A stretch of DNA of 64,000 nucleotides, from contig CM049993.1 in NCBI GenBank assembly GCA_016630955.3, positions 1,550,001 to 1,614,000 of the forward strand, given 5' to 3'. Numbering within the stretch: the stretch's first letter is position 1; each line of letters opens with the position of its first letter. The notes beneath the pieces were generated by a model, which was not told where the DNA came from, made no database searches, and worked only from the letters and a program-made list of their open reading frames with translations. The translations under genes were made by a program, and so were the position numbers. The stretch comes from Didymella arachidicola (lineage: Eukaryota; Ascomycota; Dothideomycetes; Pleosporales; Didymellaceae). This document shows positions 45,113 through 56,734 of this stretch, one piece after another.

Positions 45113-46161
45113 TTAGGCCGCAACAATCATCTCCTGTGAAGGGATGATGGCGTATTCCTTCTCACCATTCTTCTCGAAGTCGGCCATATCCAGCGCCACA
45201 ATACAGCTGTCACGTACAACTTGCTCCGGATCGTCTAAGAACTTGCGCAAAGTGTTCTCCACGCCTTCCTCGTCACCAAGGCTGCCAAGCGCCTCGGCGG
45301 CCTCGTGACGGACCATGCTCGCTTCCGTTGTGTTGCTCAGTGCCTTTGTCAAGCTAGGAATGGAAGCAGGGTGCGACAGCTGGCCAAAGACGAAAGCAAT
45401 CTCGTGACGGAACAAGGCGGAGGGGTCCTCGAAGCCGCGCGCAAGAGCCTCGACAGCCGGGACTGCGGTGGGCAGATCAGGTGGGGAGGAAAGGTCGCGC
45501 AGCGCAAACATGGCTCTGTAGCGCTGAAACAGTGGCAGCTTGGTGTCGAGCAGGGTCTTCTCAAGCTCAGGGATGGAGGGCTTGTCCGAAGACTGGGGCA
45601 TCGGCGGCGCAGGGTCGATGGATGTGAAGTCACTACGGAGCAATTAGCAAGGCAATGCCTCATCTTCCACGACATGTCTTACCTCTTCTTGATCTTCTCC
45701 TGGCCCTTCTGCAAGCCGTGATCCCACTCAATCCTGTCTACTGCTATGTCGCAAGTTTCAGTGATGACATCTGGCTCATCCTTTGCGTCCCTGAATTGCC
45801 TCAACAGATCCAGACTGCCTTTATCACTGAGCGCACCAAGCGCCTCAGCAGCCTCATGCCTGCACATGGCATCCTCCTGCTTGTCCATCAAGACTTGCCT
45901 CAGCGGCGCAATGGCAGCATCGTGGCGAGACTGGCCAAGACAGTATGCAAGCTCGTGCTTGAGCAGTGCAGACGACGAACCAAAACCAGCAGCAATCGCC
46001 TCAATAGCGGGAACGGTCTCCTCGCTCGGTGGCTGCAGCGATGCAAGGTACTTCAGCGAGAACAGGGCGCGGAAGCGGCGCGCAAGAGGCTCCTGCTCGG
46101 AAGTAAGAATGTTGCGGAGCTGAGAGACCTGCGTGGTCTGGGTTTCCTCGGAAAGAGCCAT
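45113..46161 (-). CDS. LIA1: Deoxyhypusine hydroxylase
   Basis: Two exons on the minus strand, 46161-45683 and 45632-45113; 332 aa. It completes hypusine formation on eIF5A by hydroxylating deoxyhypusine with a di-iron centre. The protein is a HEAT-repeat dyad, and the four iron-binding His-Glu pairs are all present: LLKHELAYCLGQ, MCRHEAAEALGAL, LFRHEIAFVFGQ and MVRHEAAEALGSLGDE. The two halves are joined by a linker containing the intron. Its end DSCIVALDMADFE is also typical. The stop lies 80 nt from the RPA12 stop on the opposite strand. Confidence 0.96.
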
Positions 46162-46659
46162 TTTTGCGGTTTGGAAGAATGTATGAAGTTTGCGTCGACG
46201 AGTTCCAAATAGAAGAATCTCGGCGGTGATCGCTGGACGGCTTCCTAAGATGCAAATCGAGGCCCCTCCAAAATTTTGGTGGGGTTATCAGATCTTTCTT
46301 TGATAATCTAATCTTATCCGGACTCCGCTAAAGTGCACCGTGACCTCGCGTCACGCTAATCCAGCCATCGGGTTTATTCAGGGTCGCGCGCAACAATGGC
46401 TTGTGGTGAAGTGATCGTCTTTGGAAATTGACGCTGAAAGATGAATGCGCCTGCCTATTGTTCCAGCCCCGCTTTGAGGGTGCGCTGATTGGCATTCACC
46501 CTTACTGTCACCAACAGCACCGTCCACAATAGCTATCTTTTAATCATCTCCGCGCTGCTCCCACGCGTCTCGAATCACGGCTCCTGCCCGCACTCACTAC
46601 TTCGACAATCCACGACCCAGAACCTGACCCCAGCCTGCTAGCGGAGGTAAGCCTGCGCC
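46162..46659. other. Divergent promoter between LIA1 and a hypothetical gene
   Basis: 498 nt with no gene seen. The half next to LIA1 is AT-rich (TTTGATAATCTAATC near 46299). Confidence 0.5.
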
Positions 46660-47961
46660 ATGACAATCCTTCACGAGTATGCCACCAAGGTCTGGGCCTA
46701 CATCAGCCCCAGAAAGACACAGAAAGCCCGAGAGAAGCCATTCCAGTTCAAAGTCCCCGCAGTTCCTGCCAAGCCAAACTTCAAGCAGCAGCAGCAATCC
46801 CCGGAGCAGCTCCTGAGCCCGCCAGACCGAGGTCTGAGCCCAGAATCGCGCGTGAACATTTGGCACACACGGACGCCTAGCCCAGGTAGCGATGTCGACA
46901 TCACACTGGTGCCCATGTCGCCTCCAGACTCCGTCTTCCGGTCACCAGAAGGTCAGGACAGTTTTGAGGGTGACACTCTGTTCAACACATCACCTGTCTC
47001 ACCCACTTTCGACAAGGGTCAGGACGTCCAGGATATTGAGGTCGACGCTAACGACGACACCATCGTCGTCGATGACGGCGGCTACCTCGAGACACACAAG
47101 GGCATCAGCTTCGACGAGCGTCTGCTTAAGCAACAGAGGCAACGACAGGAGCTGCAAGGCGCCGGCTGGCCCGAGGACGCCATATTCCTGTTCCAGAAGA
47201 TCAACAACCGCGGATATGAGCCCATCATGCCCATTGAGTGGGTGGATGACTTGCCCAGCTTGCCTGCCGATCTTTTCACCGAGGTACCGGACAAGCCATT
47301 CATCAAGCCAGCGCTGGGCACACACTACCATGGTATGTCACTGCCTTGCACCATGGCCATCAAAGCTAACACATGATCAGCACAAACAGCGCTCTCCTCT
47401 CTTCTCGACCTCGGCGCCTACGTTCGCGACTCTATCATGACCCGTGCGCCCAAGCGCCGACCGCAATACCACGTCAAACGCGCGCTTGCCAAGTACACAT
47501 CTTGGGCGATGAAAGACGGCGGTGTTGACACTCACTGGCCCACCCTTCCCCTCTTCGAAACAGTCACAGTCAGCAAAAATATTTCCTCGGCCGTGCTCGA
47601 AACCAGAACTCTTGCCAAACTTGGTGACCTTCACGACCGTTGGGCCTCGACACTCGCGAGCCGCGCAGCCTCAACCTCCTTCGCCTCATCTTCTTCGACC
47701 AGCCTGGACGTCCCTACTCTCTACGGCGTTTCAGCATCGCACACCATCATGGCGTTCGTGAGCTACCTTCCGCCGTCGAAAGACAATCGCGTGCCAGGCC
47801 TGCGGCTGATTGCTATGTTTGACTTTGGCAAGGAGGGTTTCGATGTATGGAATGCGCTCGCTGCTGCTATCTTTGTAGTGCATTGCCGCAACAGGATGAT
47901 GCAACTGAAGGAGTGGTTGCCGGAGCCAGAGATCAGGGTGAAGGAGGACCCTGACGTCTAG
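46660..47961 (+). CDS. Conserved fungal hypothetical protein
   Basis: Two exons, 46660-47332 and 47381-47961 (intron 48 nt); 417 aa. The first 140 residues are disordered with a polyglutamine run and many SP motifs (RTPSPGSDVD, PVSPTFDKG), possible proline-directed kinase sites. The rest looks globular: LKQQRQRQELQGAGWPEDAI, LFQKINNRGYEPIMPIEWV, ALSSLLDLGAYVRDSIMTR, RPQYHVKRALAKYTSWAMKD. Toward the end ASHTIMAFVSYLPPSK and FDFGKEGFDVWNALAAAIFV suggest a folded domain. I recognise no named domain. The conserved-looking split intron supports a real gene. Confidence 0.75.
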
Positions 47962-48346
47962 GGCAAAGGTTCATCATTGATGTTGAAGCACAAGACGAAA
48001 GTATCGCGCAACGTGGCTGCGCGGTATAATTATGTGCTCCCGGCGTTTTGTTTGTTTGTTGGCGATATACCCCTATGCCCTGCATAATACCTCAAGATCC
48101 TGACCGAGGGATGTTGCTGCGTCGTCGAGCAGTAGACACGTTTGAGCATGCTTAGCTGCTAATAGCTTTTAGTTGTAAATATCAATAATTCCTATATGAT
48201 CTTGAGCGCCCCACAAGATCTTGCCAGCCAGGGACTCGTACGTCATCGCACAAGCAGTGCTACCATCGCTTCCGTGAGCCTTAAACCCATCAATGCATCA
48301 TTGAGTCAGTGTCAAGCAAATACACCTTCTCCTCTCCCAGACCCTC
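47962..48346. other. Convergent 3' regions, nothing recognised
   Basis: 385 nt between the hypothetical gene and the end of the Dicer gene. AT-rich 3' UTR-like sequence around 48150-48200. Confidence 0.5.
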
Positions 48347-51300
48347 TTAAATGCTCAGTCCAATCCTCTCCTTCATCGATTCCTCCTTCTCCCTCGTCTC
48401 CATGCTTCCCTCACCTTCATCAACGCAATCACACCCATACTTACTCTTAAACTCATACGGCGGCAGTCCATCCAACGCCTCGAGCGCAGCCTGACTCGCC
48501 CGAACCCTCGCATACCGACCACTCTGACCCAGACTGTGAAACACGACTTTATTGTGAATCATGACCATAGCTGCAATCGCCTTGCCCTTGCCCGGAATAC
48601 ACGTCCCCGTCTCCAGCGCACCAAGGCGCCAATCCCTGCATCCAAAGTTGATGCTCAGGAGCCTGCTCAGACGGGTGGTGGGATGATTGCTCGCGAAGTT
48701 GGCATATGCGTCGAGCGTCATATCCTCAAAGAAGGGCTTGAGATGCGCGTTGAAGAAGTGCAGGACGACACTGAAGTCGAACTCGCTGTCGACGAAGATG
48801 GCTGCAACGTAGGCTTCAATGACGTCGGCGAGGCACTTGGGCGGCTCCGAGACGCTGACCCAGTAGTCGACGGCGCCGGTGCTCTCGCGCTCGGCTTCTT
48901 CGACTTCGTTGACGTAGTCGCGGATTTGAGAGCTGAGGATTGCCGTGTTCTGACGGATGTGGGTGTGCCATCCTAGCTTCACGCATACAGCACCCAGAAA
49001 CTTGTTGCTGACCATGGGTGTCTTATGCTCGGTGAGCCATTGTGGGTCTTTGTCCGGGTAAGCATAGAAGAGGTGCATGATGAATGCCATATCGAGAAGA
49101 GAGTCGCCGAGGAACTCGAGACGTTGGTAGTTGGGGACTTGCTCCCACATGAACGGCTGGCTTGGATGCACGAAGGCGGAACGCAGGAGGCGCGGGTACT
49201 TGAATTTGTATGGATGCTTGGCTTCGATCTTGCGGGCGAGGTCGAGCTGAGTCGCTGTTGACTCAGCAATCTGGTATTGAGGCTTGACGTAGCCGGCGTA
49301 ATAGTCTGACCACTTTGACTGCGGGTGATCAGGGCTATTCGCGAAGAGTTTGACGGCCTTAACGGTCCCGTCCCATTTAGAGGGCGTCCAGGGTCCATCG
49401 TGGTGGTTTTGCATGAAGGTCGCGCCGATGAAGGCTTCGCAGACGTCAGCGATGGACTTGTCACCGATGTTGTGGGTCAGTTTGAGCCAGTCATCCTCGC
49501 TTTTCCCTACACCCTTGCCGCGGAGCAGTTTCATGCCTTCAGGATACCATGTACGACTACCATCCGTTAGCGTGATCGTATACATCTAGATCGTATAACT
49601 TACCGCGAGAAGGCCTCGGTTCGAACGTATTTGTAGAGCTGGAGGCCGCGCTCTTCGCCATCTTCGAATATGAACTTTTTCTTACCCACAGCTGTGTCCA
49701 TAAGATTTGCATTGCAGAGCATGAGCATTCTACGAACGTGAAACTCGAATTCGTTCTCATCAGGCTGCTGCACAAAAGTTGATATCGACGTAGCCATCTT
49801 GAGAAAGCAGTCGCCCAGGAATTCGAGGCGCTCATAATTTGGACCCATGCCGCTCTTGAAGTTTATCTGTTCCTCTCCGTGCTCGTCAGAATTGTCGGAG
49901 TCCTTAGTCAATGCTTCAAGCGCGAGGGCCGGGCTGACATTGAGGTCGACATGCTTGCAAGCTTCCAATGCGATGAGATAGCTCTCGAACCGGTGGATGA
50001 TGGCAGGAAGGACGTAGCACATGGCAACAAATGGAGTTGCAATGTTCGAGATGCGCATCGGTTCAGGGCAGATGAATGTTTTCAGGTTGCCGAGAACCTC
50101 GTGCTCCTTGTCTTCCATACGAGCAAGATTGTTGCGCCTGAAAGGAATCTTCTCCACTTCAAGAACAGGCTGGTCCTTGTGCCATCTATTGATATCACGA
50201 GTTCTGTTCCATCTGCTGTCAGAGTAATTGAGAATGCTGTCCATGAACTTCTGGTTTTGTCGCGGGATATGTGCTGGTACAGGATCTTGTGGCTCAAGGT
50301 GAGTCGCAATCTGATCAGAGTAGAATCTACGCCCGCCATTCATGGGATCGACGATGTACTTTGCAATCAGGTCAGATTCCGGTGTCTCAGGCGTCCACTG
50401 CCAGAGCGGTCGCTCGAAGACCCTACGCAATTGTGACATATCCATGATATCCTCGAGGGCTGATGGCTGCGAAGATGACATGAGTTTGCTCGCTTCAAGG
50501 GGGACGACCCAGTATGACATCTTCTGCACATCGTAATCGTAGGTCTTATTGTATATATCCTCGTATACACGTAGAGTGAACCTGGTGATGATCTCGAGTA
50601 CATCCTCTCGGACCGGAAAGGCCGTATCGAACGACCGAGACACAACGTTCGACCGTCTGCCATCTGTAAGATAAACAGGGAATGACGGCAGCTGTGGGAA
50701 TGAATTGCGTGTCAGAAGGCCAAGAGGCTGGTAAGGTCGATCGAGACCTGCATCAACGTCGATGATCGTCATATAAAGGTGTTCAGGTCTCTGACCACGA
50801 CCTTGTTTCCAGAACATTGGTTTGATAAGCATTGGGTAAGAACCCTTCTTCTTTTCGCTGACAGCGAGCAAAGCGTTCCTCATAGCAGGTAAGCTCTTCA
50901 AAGTAGTCGGTAGTAAATTAGAGCTGAGATGACCTTTCTTATGAAGCTCAAGACACATGTAGAAGGCTGCCGAGCACCTCGCAACAGTCTTCCTGCTCTC
51001 GACCTTACCTACCATAGAAATAATAGGTGAGCATTCGGGCAGTATGACTTCACACCTGAAGCCCGAGCGAGTTGCTTCGTGGGCTTCATCGCTCACTTCG
51101 GGACTAATCACATATGTTGGCTGAAGGTAAGTCTCGTGATTGGGAGTCGGCAGAGTTGCGACGAAGTGGTTGAGCACCGCAACGCTGGTGCGATAGGTAA
51201 GCTTTGCACCAGAGTGTGGATCAACGAAGCTTGGGCAGAGTTTCTCTTCGAATGCAGACAGCTCGTCCAAGTCGTCTTGGAGGCTATCTAGAAGTCGATC

Positions 51301-53192
51301 GCGTGCGATCCCCTTGCAAAAGGTTCGCATAACTGTTTCGTCCAGCCGAACCTGTATGAGTCGCTCGCGATGATCGTTGTTCCCGTTCTCGATCATGTGC
51401 AGGTACTTCGAATTACGGTGCCTGGCCCGGCCTCGCGACTGTACGTATGCGATCATGGTGCGGTAAAGGTCAAAGCGAACCACAAGGTTACACTGAGGGA
51501 TGTCAAGACCTTCTTCGGCTACCGAAGTAGCGAACATGCAGTTCAGCTCGCCTCGACGGAACTTTGAAACACTCAAGACTTGGTTGCGCAGAGAGGCATT
51601 GTGCTCGCCAGCACGGGAGTTGACTCCGACCAACACGTCGCAGCGAAGATTGGGGCCGCCAACGTGATCAAAGATTAGCCTGAGAAGCCGTGCAGTCTGG
51701 CGCTGCTCAACGAAGACGATACAACGTGGCTCATCGCTTCTTTCGTAATACATGCCGAGCCACTCACGAAGTTTCATGACCTTCGCACTGAGATCGTCTG
51801 AGTTAAGGCTGGGTGTACCGAAGTCGTGCCTTTGCACAAAAAGCGCAGCGTCCTTCAGACGTTGGATCTTGGCGTCAAGCTCTTCAACGTTGACGTGGGC
51901 GCCGTTCAGCCTGTTGTACTGAAATTCCTCTCGTTGCTGCAATTTGCGAGCTTGCTCGTCGGCAAAGGCGAAAGACCAGTACATGTCGGAAGCCCACCTT
52001 CCGAGCTCAGAAGCAATTCGCCTGGATGTGACAAAAAACTTGGTGAATGACTTAACATTGCTGTATTGCGCTTTGACTTTGTTGTGGAATGGTGTCTCGA
52101 AATCGGACTGTAGTTGATCATAGAGCGCAACGTGCTCGGTTGGGCGGCTAATGTTGTTTGCGGCGAGTGTCTCTTCGCTGACAGTCACAATCTTCGAGCA
52201 CAGCATTCTCTCGAGGTTGGCTGCTGCTTCGACTACAACTCCGGGTTTGAGACCTCCCACATCTACTGGAGATGCCGTCATGCCGAATAGTCGTGGTCGT
52301 TTCGAGACATCCCTCTCGTGTGAATAGAAATCTTTCATGATGCGGGCATACGGGTGGTTGTCCTTTGCATGATGTGCTTCGTCGAAGATGAGCAAGTTGA
52401 TCTGAGCCATCGTGACGAAGGAATGCATCAGACACTGTGCGAGGACTTCTGCTGTGCATACTATGACCATGTTCTTGGAGAAATAGGCGTCCCAGGTGGG
52501 TTTTCGCCACAGACTGGCACCCATAGCACCGCAGACCGGCTCGACACTCTGATCGAGGCCGCAGCGGAGTACGTTGGCCTGCTGAAACACCAAGTTGACC
52601 GAATCGACCTTTGCAACGTAAGAAAAGAAGCGAACGACTGTGGAATACTGACCAGGAAGAAAGCTGTCTTGTGTGTTCCAACCTTTGCGCGACTCTCAAG
52701 CTCCTCGTCGATGACATGCTTGAGTAGGAGTGTTGCGATGTGCGTCTTGCCGGATCCGGTATCGAGTACCGCAATCACGTTCATGCTCTTCGCACGCTGG
52801 AAAAGTTCGGTCTGGTAGTCGCGAGGGTTGGTTATGCGGACAGCTGTCTCCTGTCTCGCGAGAATGTCCCTGATGGACAGCTGCTCTTCGTTTGCGCTTT
52901 TTGAAGCTGCCTCTTCGACCTCTCGTTGCGTAATGTGGGAAGTAATGTTGGCGGCAAAATTCACGAGAATGTCTCTCTGTACCCTGCGCTTCTCTGAGGC
53001 GGTCTTGGGACTGTGTGTGCGGAAGACCTCACTGTCAATGTCAGAGTCGTCGCCTTCGTCACCAATCTGCTCTGGCGTTCGGAAGTTTTCGACCACCGGC
53101 TGTATATGTTTGTTATCACCGTCTGAGATAGACATATCGTCGGCGGAATAGTAGTCGAGCTCCTGCTCTTCTTCGACGTTGGCCCAGCCCAT
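48347..53192 (-). CDS. DCL1: Dicer-like protein 1
   Basis: Three exons on the minus strand: 53192-52653, 52608-49604, 49556-48347; 1584 aa. It cuts double-stranded RNA in RNA silencing (quelling or meiotic silencing). Domains: acidic N-terminus; helicase with Walker A LDTGSGKTHIATLLLK (about residue 150) and DEAH box LLIFDEAHHAKDNHPYA (256-259); helicase C with IVFVEQRQTARLL and YVQSRGRARH; the Dicer dimerisation region (SVAVLNHFVATLPTP); RNase IIIa at about 1106 (ERLEFLGDCFLK) with IGDKSIADVCEAFIGA; RNase IIIb near 1335 (QRLEFLGDSLLD) with PPKCLADVIEAYVAAIF; and a C-terminal dsRNA-binding-type tail. The catalytic acidic residues are intact in both RNase III domains. The 44-nt first intron (CTG|GTCAGT..AAAG) recreates FFLVDSVNLVFQQANVL. 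The start is the ATG at 53192. Confidence 0.96.
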
Positions 53193-53663
53193 CACGCGTG
53201 TATGTCTCTCGGATGAGGTTTAGAACTGGCGGCAAAATACGTGTGGGGGAACCGAACAAGAAGTGGGATTCTTCATGGGTGGAAATAGGTGTCCATTCAG
53301 GTTTCGCGCAGTCGAAGGTAAGAGAAGGCTACCTAGTGCTTGCGCAGACGCGTTCTCGTTTGGGCAGAAGCAAACGGTGTAAGCGCCGGCCGTTGCATAC
53401 CCAGCGGTAAGCAGGCACACCCACATGACATGGAGTATGTACTCGTAATGATTTGCAATTTCTGCTATCAGATCTGGAGATGCGCTCGCTGAGGTTGACT
53501 CCAGGAATTGACGGCATCGTTGATGAACGCGACGTGTATTGTGCGTACGCGGGGCAACCGCGGGGCGCAAATGTTTGTCATCAACGCCAACTCACGTGGC
53601 GCTCGACCAGCACCTTGTAGTTCCAATCCCCTCCACACTTGATACCCAAGTCTACAACGCAAA
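53193..53663. other. Shared divergent promoter of DCL1 and TAP42
   Basis: 471 nt between the start codons. No strong TATA box seen and no gene. Confidence 0.55.
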
Positions 53664-54785
53664 ATGTCGAGCGAAGATCAAAGCATACGTGGCTTGTTTG
53701 CGAAAGCGGAGCGTGCCCGGGAAGAGCTAGGAGAGTCATACGAGCCAAACAGTCCGACATACCAGGAAAATCTCGAGAAGACCACCGCCACATACATCCA
53801 ATGTCTGAAAAAGACCGAGGACTTCTCACTATTCAGTCCAAACGAGACGCTTGAGGATATCTCCTCTTCTGACATCCAATACATGTCGATCAACTACCAC
53901 CTGGCGGAGCTCATCCAGAAGGTCTTCACTCCGGAAGTGCAAGCGCGGAAGGAGCACCTATTGCAAGCAAGAGCACGATATGAGCTGTTTCTGAAGCTGT
54001 TGGACTCTTACGACATGCTCAATAAGTCGGACGCAAAGTTGTTTGAGTTGTACAACGAAGATAAGCAGAACTTCTCTACAGTCAGCACGAAGGATGCTGC
54101 CGCAAGAAGAGACGTGAAGATTGCAAGATTTCGAGAGGAGAAAGAGCTCAAACGGAAGCTCGAGGTATGTGCAATGGCAACAATCTGCAACGTGCTTGCT
54201 GACCTGAGCAAACAGTACCTCAAGCAGAATCCCAAGCTTGGGGAGCAAGACGATCAGGTCGTCCGCGATCTGAGTCTCACAAATATCACCTTCATGGTGC
54301 ATCAAACTTTCCAATCGCTCGAGTCTCTTGCGCAGGAACTGCACATCATCTCTCTCGCGCCGCCAGCACCTCCACCTGGCCAGAGCGCACGCCCGCAAGA
54401 TGGACGCGAGGATGGTAGAGATAAAGACGGCTACTCTGAGCGCCTTGATGGCCAGGTCGGTGGCCTCAGGTACTCTGGCCCTATTCTTAACAGTGATGGC
54501 AAGCCTATGCGACCATTCACACTTCTCGACAACCGCCAGACCCTGAAAAAGAACGTCTTCCGCCCAGATCACAGTCTTCCGACCATGACTATTGACGAGT
54601 ATCTCGAGGAAGAGAAGCGTCGTGGCGGCATCATTGAGGGTGGAGGACCACAGTCCGAGATACGACCTGAGCCTAATGAGGACGACCTCGATGCTGCAGA
54701 CGCGGAAACAATGAAGGCTCGTGCATGGGACGAATATGTGGAGGAGAATCCCAAGGGATCCGGCAATACACTCAACAGAGGCTAG
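53664..54785 (+). CDS. TAP42: PP2A-associated protein Tap42/alpha-4
   Basis: Two exons, 53664-54164 and 54216-54785; 356 aa. Tap42 binds PP2A-type catalytic subunits in TOR signalling. Family blocks: LFAKAERAREELGESYEPNS at the start; YLLRAR-like LQARARYELFLKLLDSYDML; ARRDVKIARFREEKELKRKL, the basic helix that contacts the phosphatase; then VHQTFQSLESLAQELHIISL; and near the end MTIDEYLEEEKRRGG with KARAWDEYVEENPKGSGNT. The 51-nt intron (GTATGT..AACAG) is divisible by three and has no stop, so unspliced RNA would still encode a protein with 17 extra residues in the conserved helix; the spliced form matches the family (KLEYLKQNPKL). Confidence 0.95.
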   Translation: MSSEDQSIRGLFAKAERAREELGESYEPNSPTYQENLEKTTATYIQCLKKTEDFSLFSPNETLEDISSSDIQYMSINYHLAELIQKVFTPEVQARKEHLLQARARYELFLKLLDSYDMLNKSDAKLFELYNEDKQNFSTVSTKDAAARRDVKIARFREEKELKRKLEVCAMATICNVLADLSKQYLKQNPKLGEQDDQVVRDLSLTNITFMVHQTFQSLESLAQELHIISLAPPAPPPGQSARPQDGREDGRDKDGYSERLDGQVGGLRYSGPILNSDGKPMRPFTLLDNRQTLKKNVFRPDHSLPTMTIDEYLEEEKRRGGIIEGGGPQSEIRPEPNEDDLDAADAETMKARAWDEYVEENPKGSGNTLNRG

Positions 54786-54865
54786 ATGTTTTTCATTGTT
54801 CGAGAAGATACCCAGCAATAAGCTCCACGATTTCAATTCGAGACGTTTGGACATCTCTTCGCAAC

Positions 54866-56098
54866 TCACAGCTGGTCTGGGGACAGCTCAGGCCACTTCG
54901 ATAGTACTGCGTCGTAAAGCCCTCGGGAGAGGACGTTGTAACCCTTGGTATCCAAGTGCAACCCATCCGTGAAGTATCCTTCACCGAAGTCTCGTGCGCC
55001 ATACAGGCCAGAGCCTGGTAAATTATCTTCCTCGTACTCTTCTCCGAAGTCCTGCAACCTTGCCCTGACTATGTCGCCCCAGAAGTCCAGCCCAATGACT
55101 CTTTCAGTCTCCTCATATTCCTGCGCTATTTGCATGATCCGCTCTGCATACCTCTTCTTACTCATGTAGGTCTTGTAGCCTCTCATCCGTCTTCTCTTCT
55201 GATTCGCATCGCGCATTTTATCCTCGTCTTTACCTGTGACATCTGGGGTTGGGATGTTGATAGGTGGCGGCGTAATCAGCACAATCTTAGTTTCGGTCAT
55301 GGCGTCCTGCACCAGGATGGTCTCGACAAACTTGCGGATATTCGCCTCGAATGTAGGCACAGGGACATACTCTGTTTCGCTGATGAAGCAAGCATCATTT
55401 GCACCTAGGAAGATGGTGAACAGCAGGGTGCTTGGCGCATTTGGGGCAGTAGCCTGAGCGATGATGCGGTCAAAGGCGGGGAGGAGACGGGCAGATGTGT
55501 AGCTATGCTTCTCAATCAACTCCTTTGGCTCTGAGTGCTGCATTGCATGGCGCGCCTACCCGGTTTGACCTGGCAATGTCAGTAAAAGCTCCCGTACACC
55601 ATATCATGCACGCTTTTGCTACCACGGCTGAGTACCTTCGCATTGGACCTGCACCTTTTCTCCATACTTTTGCTCGTAGTACCACCCAAAACCTTCGTTG
55701 TGCTCATCAAAAGCCCATTCGGTCAGAGAATCGCCGAAGAGGATGAATTGAAGGGCCGGTGCGCACCAAGGCACGTTTTCCATCTTTGATCTGCTTTTGC
55801 GCCAATGTTTGCGCACAAAACTCGACGGATCGTTCATCGAGGCTCAAAATCGAGCAGGCAAGCATATTCATGGCGGCGACATGCTGACAGTAGCCGCGTA
55901 GCCTCGCTTACCTAAATGCGGGGGATGTGCGTTCCAGGCCACAAAAACGGATCTTGCTTAATTACCTTCGTTCACAACCACGACTGAGTTTCGATACACC
56001 TTCTCAAGAAACCAGCCAAAGCCTTCTGTTTCTTCATCAAAACTCCATTCTGTCATTGAGGCACCAAACAGGACGAAGCGGGGCGCTGAAGAAGACAT
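54866..56098 (-). CDS. SGNH/GDSL esterase, Iah1-like, with two alternative first exons
   Basis: Minus strand. Common exons are a 10-nt microexon (55569-55560) and 55502-54866. Two first exons can be joined in the same phase: 1B (55783 or 55837 to 55636) gives a 264-aa protein starting MENVPWCAPALQFILFGDSL; 1A (56098-55966) gives 259 aa starting MSSSAPRFVLFGASMTEW. Family members such as yeast Iah1 hydrolyse small esters. Joining via the microexon gives EGQTGYTSARLLPAFDRI, which is needed for the frame. Later blocks are intact: FLGANDACF (block III) and DGLHLDTKGY (Asp and His of the catalytic triad). In 1B the block I serine motif is GDSL; in 1A the Asp is replaced by Ala (GASM) though the Ser stays. 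1A and 1B are clearly duplicates (TEWxFDExxEGFGW). Whether both are used is not known. Confidence 0.82.
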
Positions 56099-56734
56099 TC
56101 CAAGCGATTGGAATGTGTATGTTCGGGGGGGTGGTCTGTTTCTCAGTGCCAGGCAGGCGGCAGCTTGATCTCTTACATGTTCGAATGTGCTAACCCATTC
56201 AATTACCCACGACTCAACCGGGGCTCGCCACGGCCTTTGTATTTGTTACTTTAGTGTGCGTCACAATTTGACAGCCATCTCAAGCAATCTCTACATGACT
56301 GTCGTTCCAGCTAGTATGTATCGATCGGCCTTCCTTTGTAAGGCACAATGTAATCACTTGATTTCGTGCTCTAGTCCTCGCACCTTCATGACTAGCGTCA
56401 TCATTTGCGATATTACCAATGCGTTCACATTATCTGAGCCCTTCGATTCCGAATGCTGCATCGCCGAAGTGTGTCTCCGGACACCCTCTGCCAGTGCTGG
56501 AATGTTGAAGTGATGCCGGATTGGTACTTGGATTAGGGCATGGTTGTGGCGGGGCAGTGTGTCGAAGTTTGCGGACTGCGATCTCATTGCGTTCTCTTGC
56601 GGTATGAGATGTCTAAGTCCAAGGGAGCTCAGGCTGGCTCGGCACCGTTCCGTGACCAGCTGTCTGTCAGCTTGGCCATATACGTAGCTCAGATTGTTGT
56701 GCAACAGGTGACAGAGTCTTCATTAACGCAAAAT
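56099..56734. other. Region between esterase and potassium transporter, nothing recognised
   Basis: 636 nt. Several short overlapping frames on both strands, none with family features. It contains the promoter of first exon 1A and the 3' end of the transporter gene. Confidence 0.5.

Noticed and set aside
49879..50436. 185-aa open frame antisense to the Dicer-like gene
   Set aside because: It lies wholly inside a conserved exon and has no recognisable domain.
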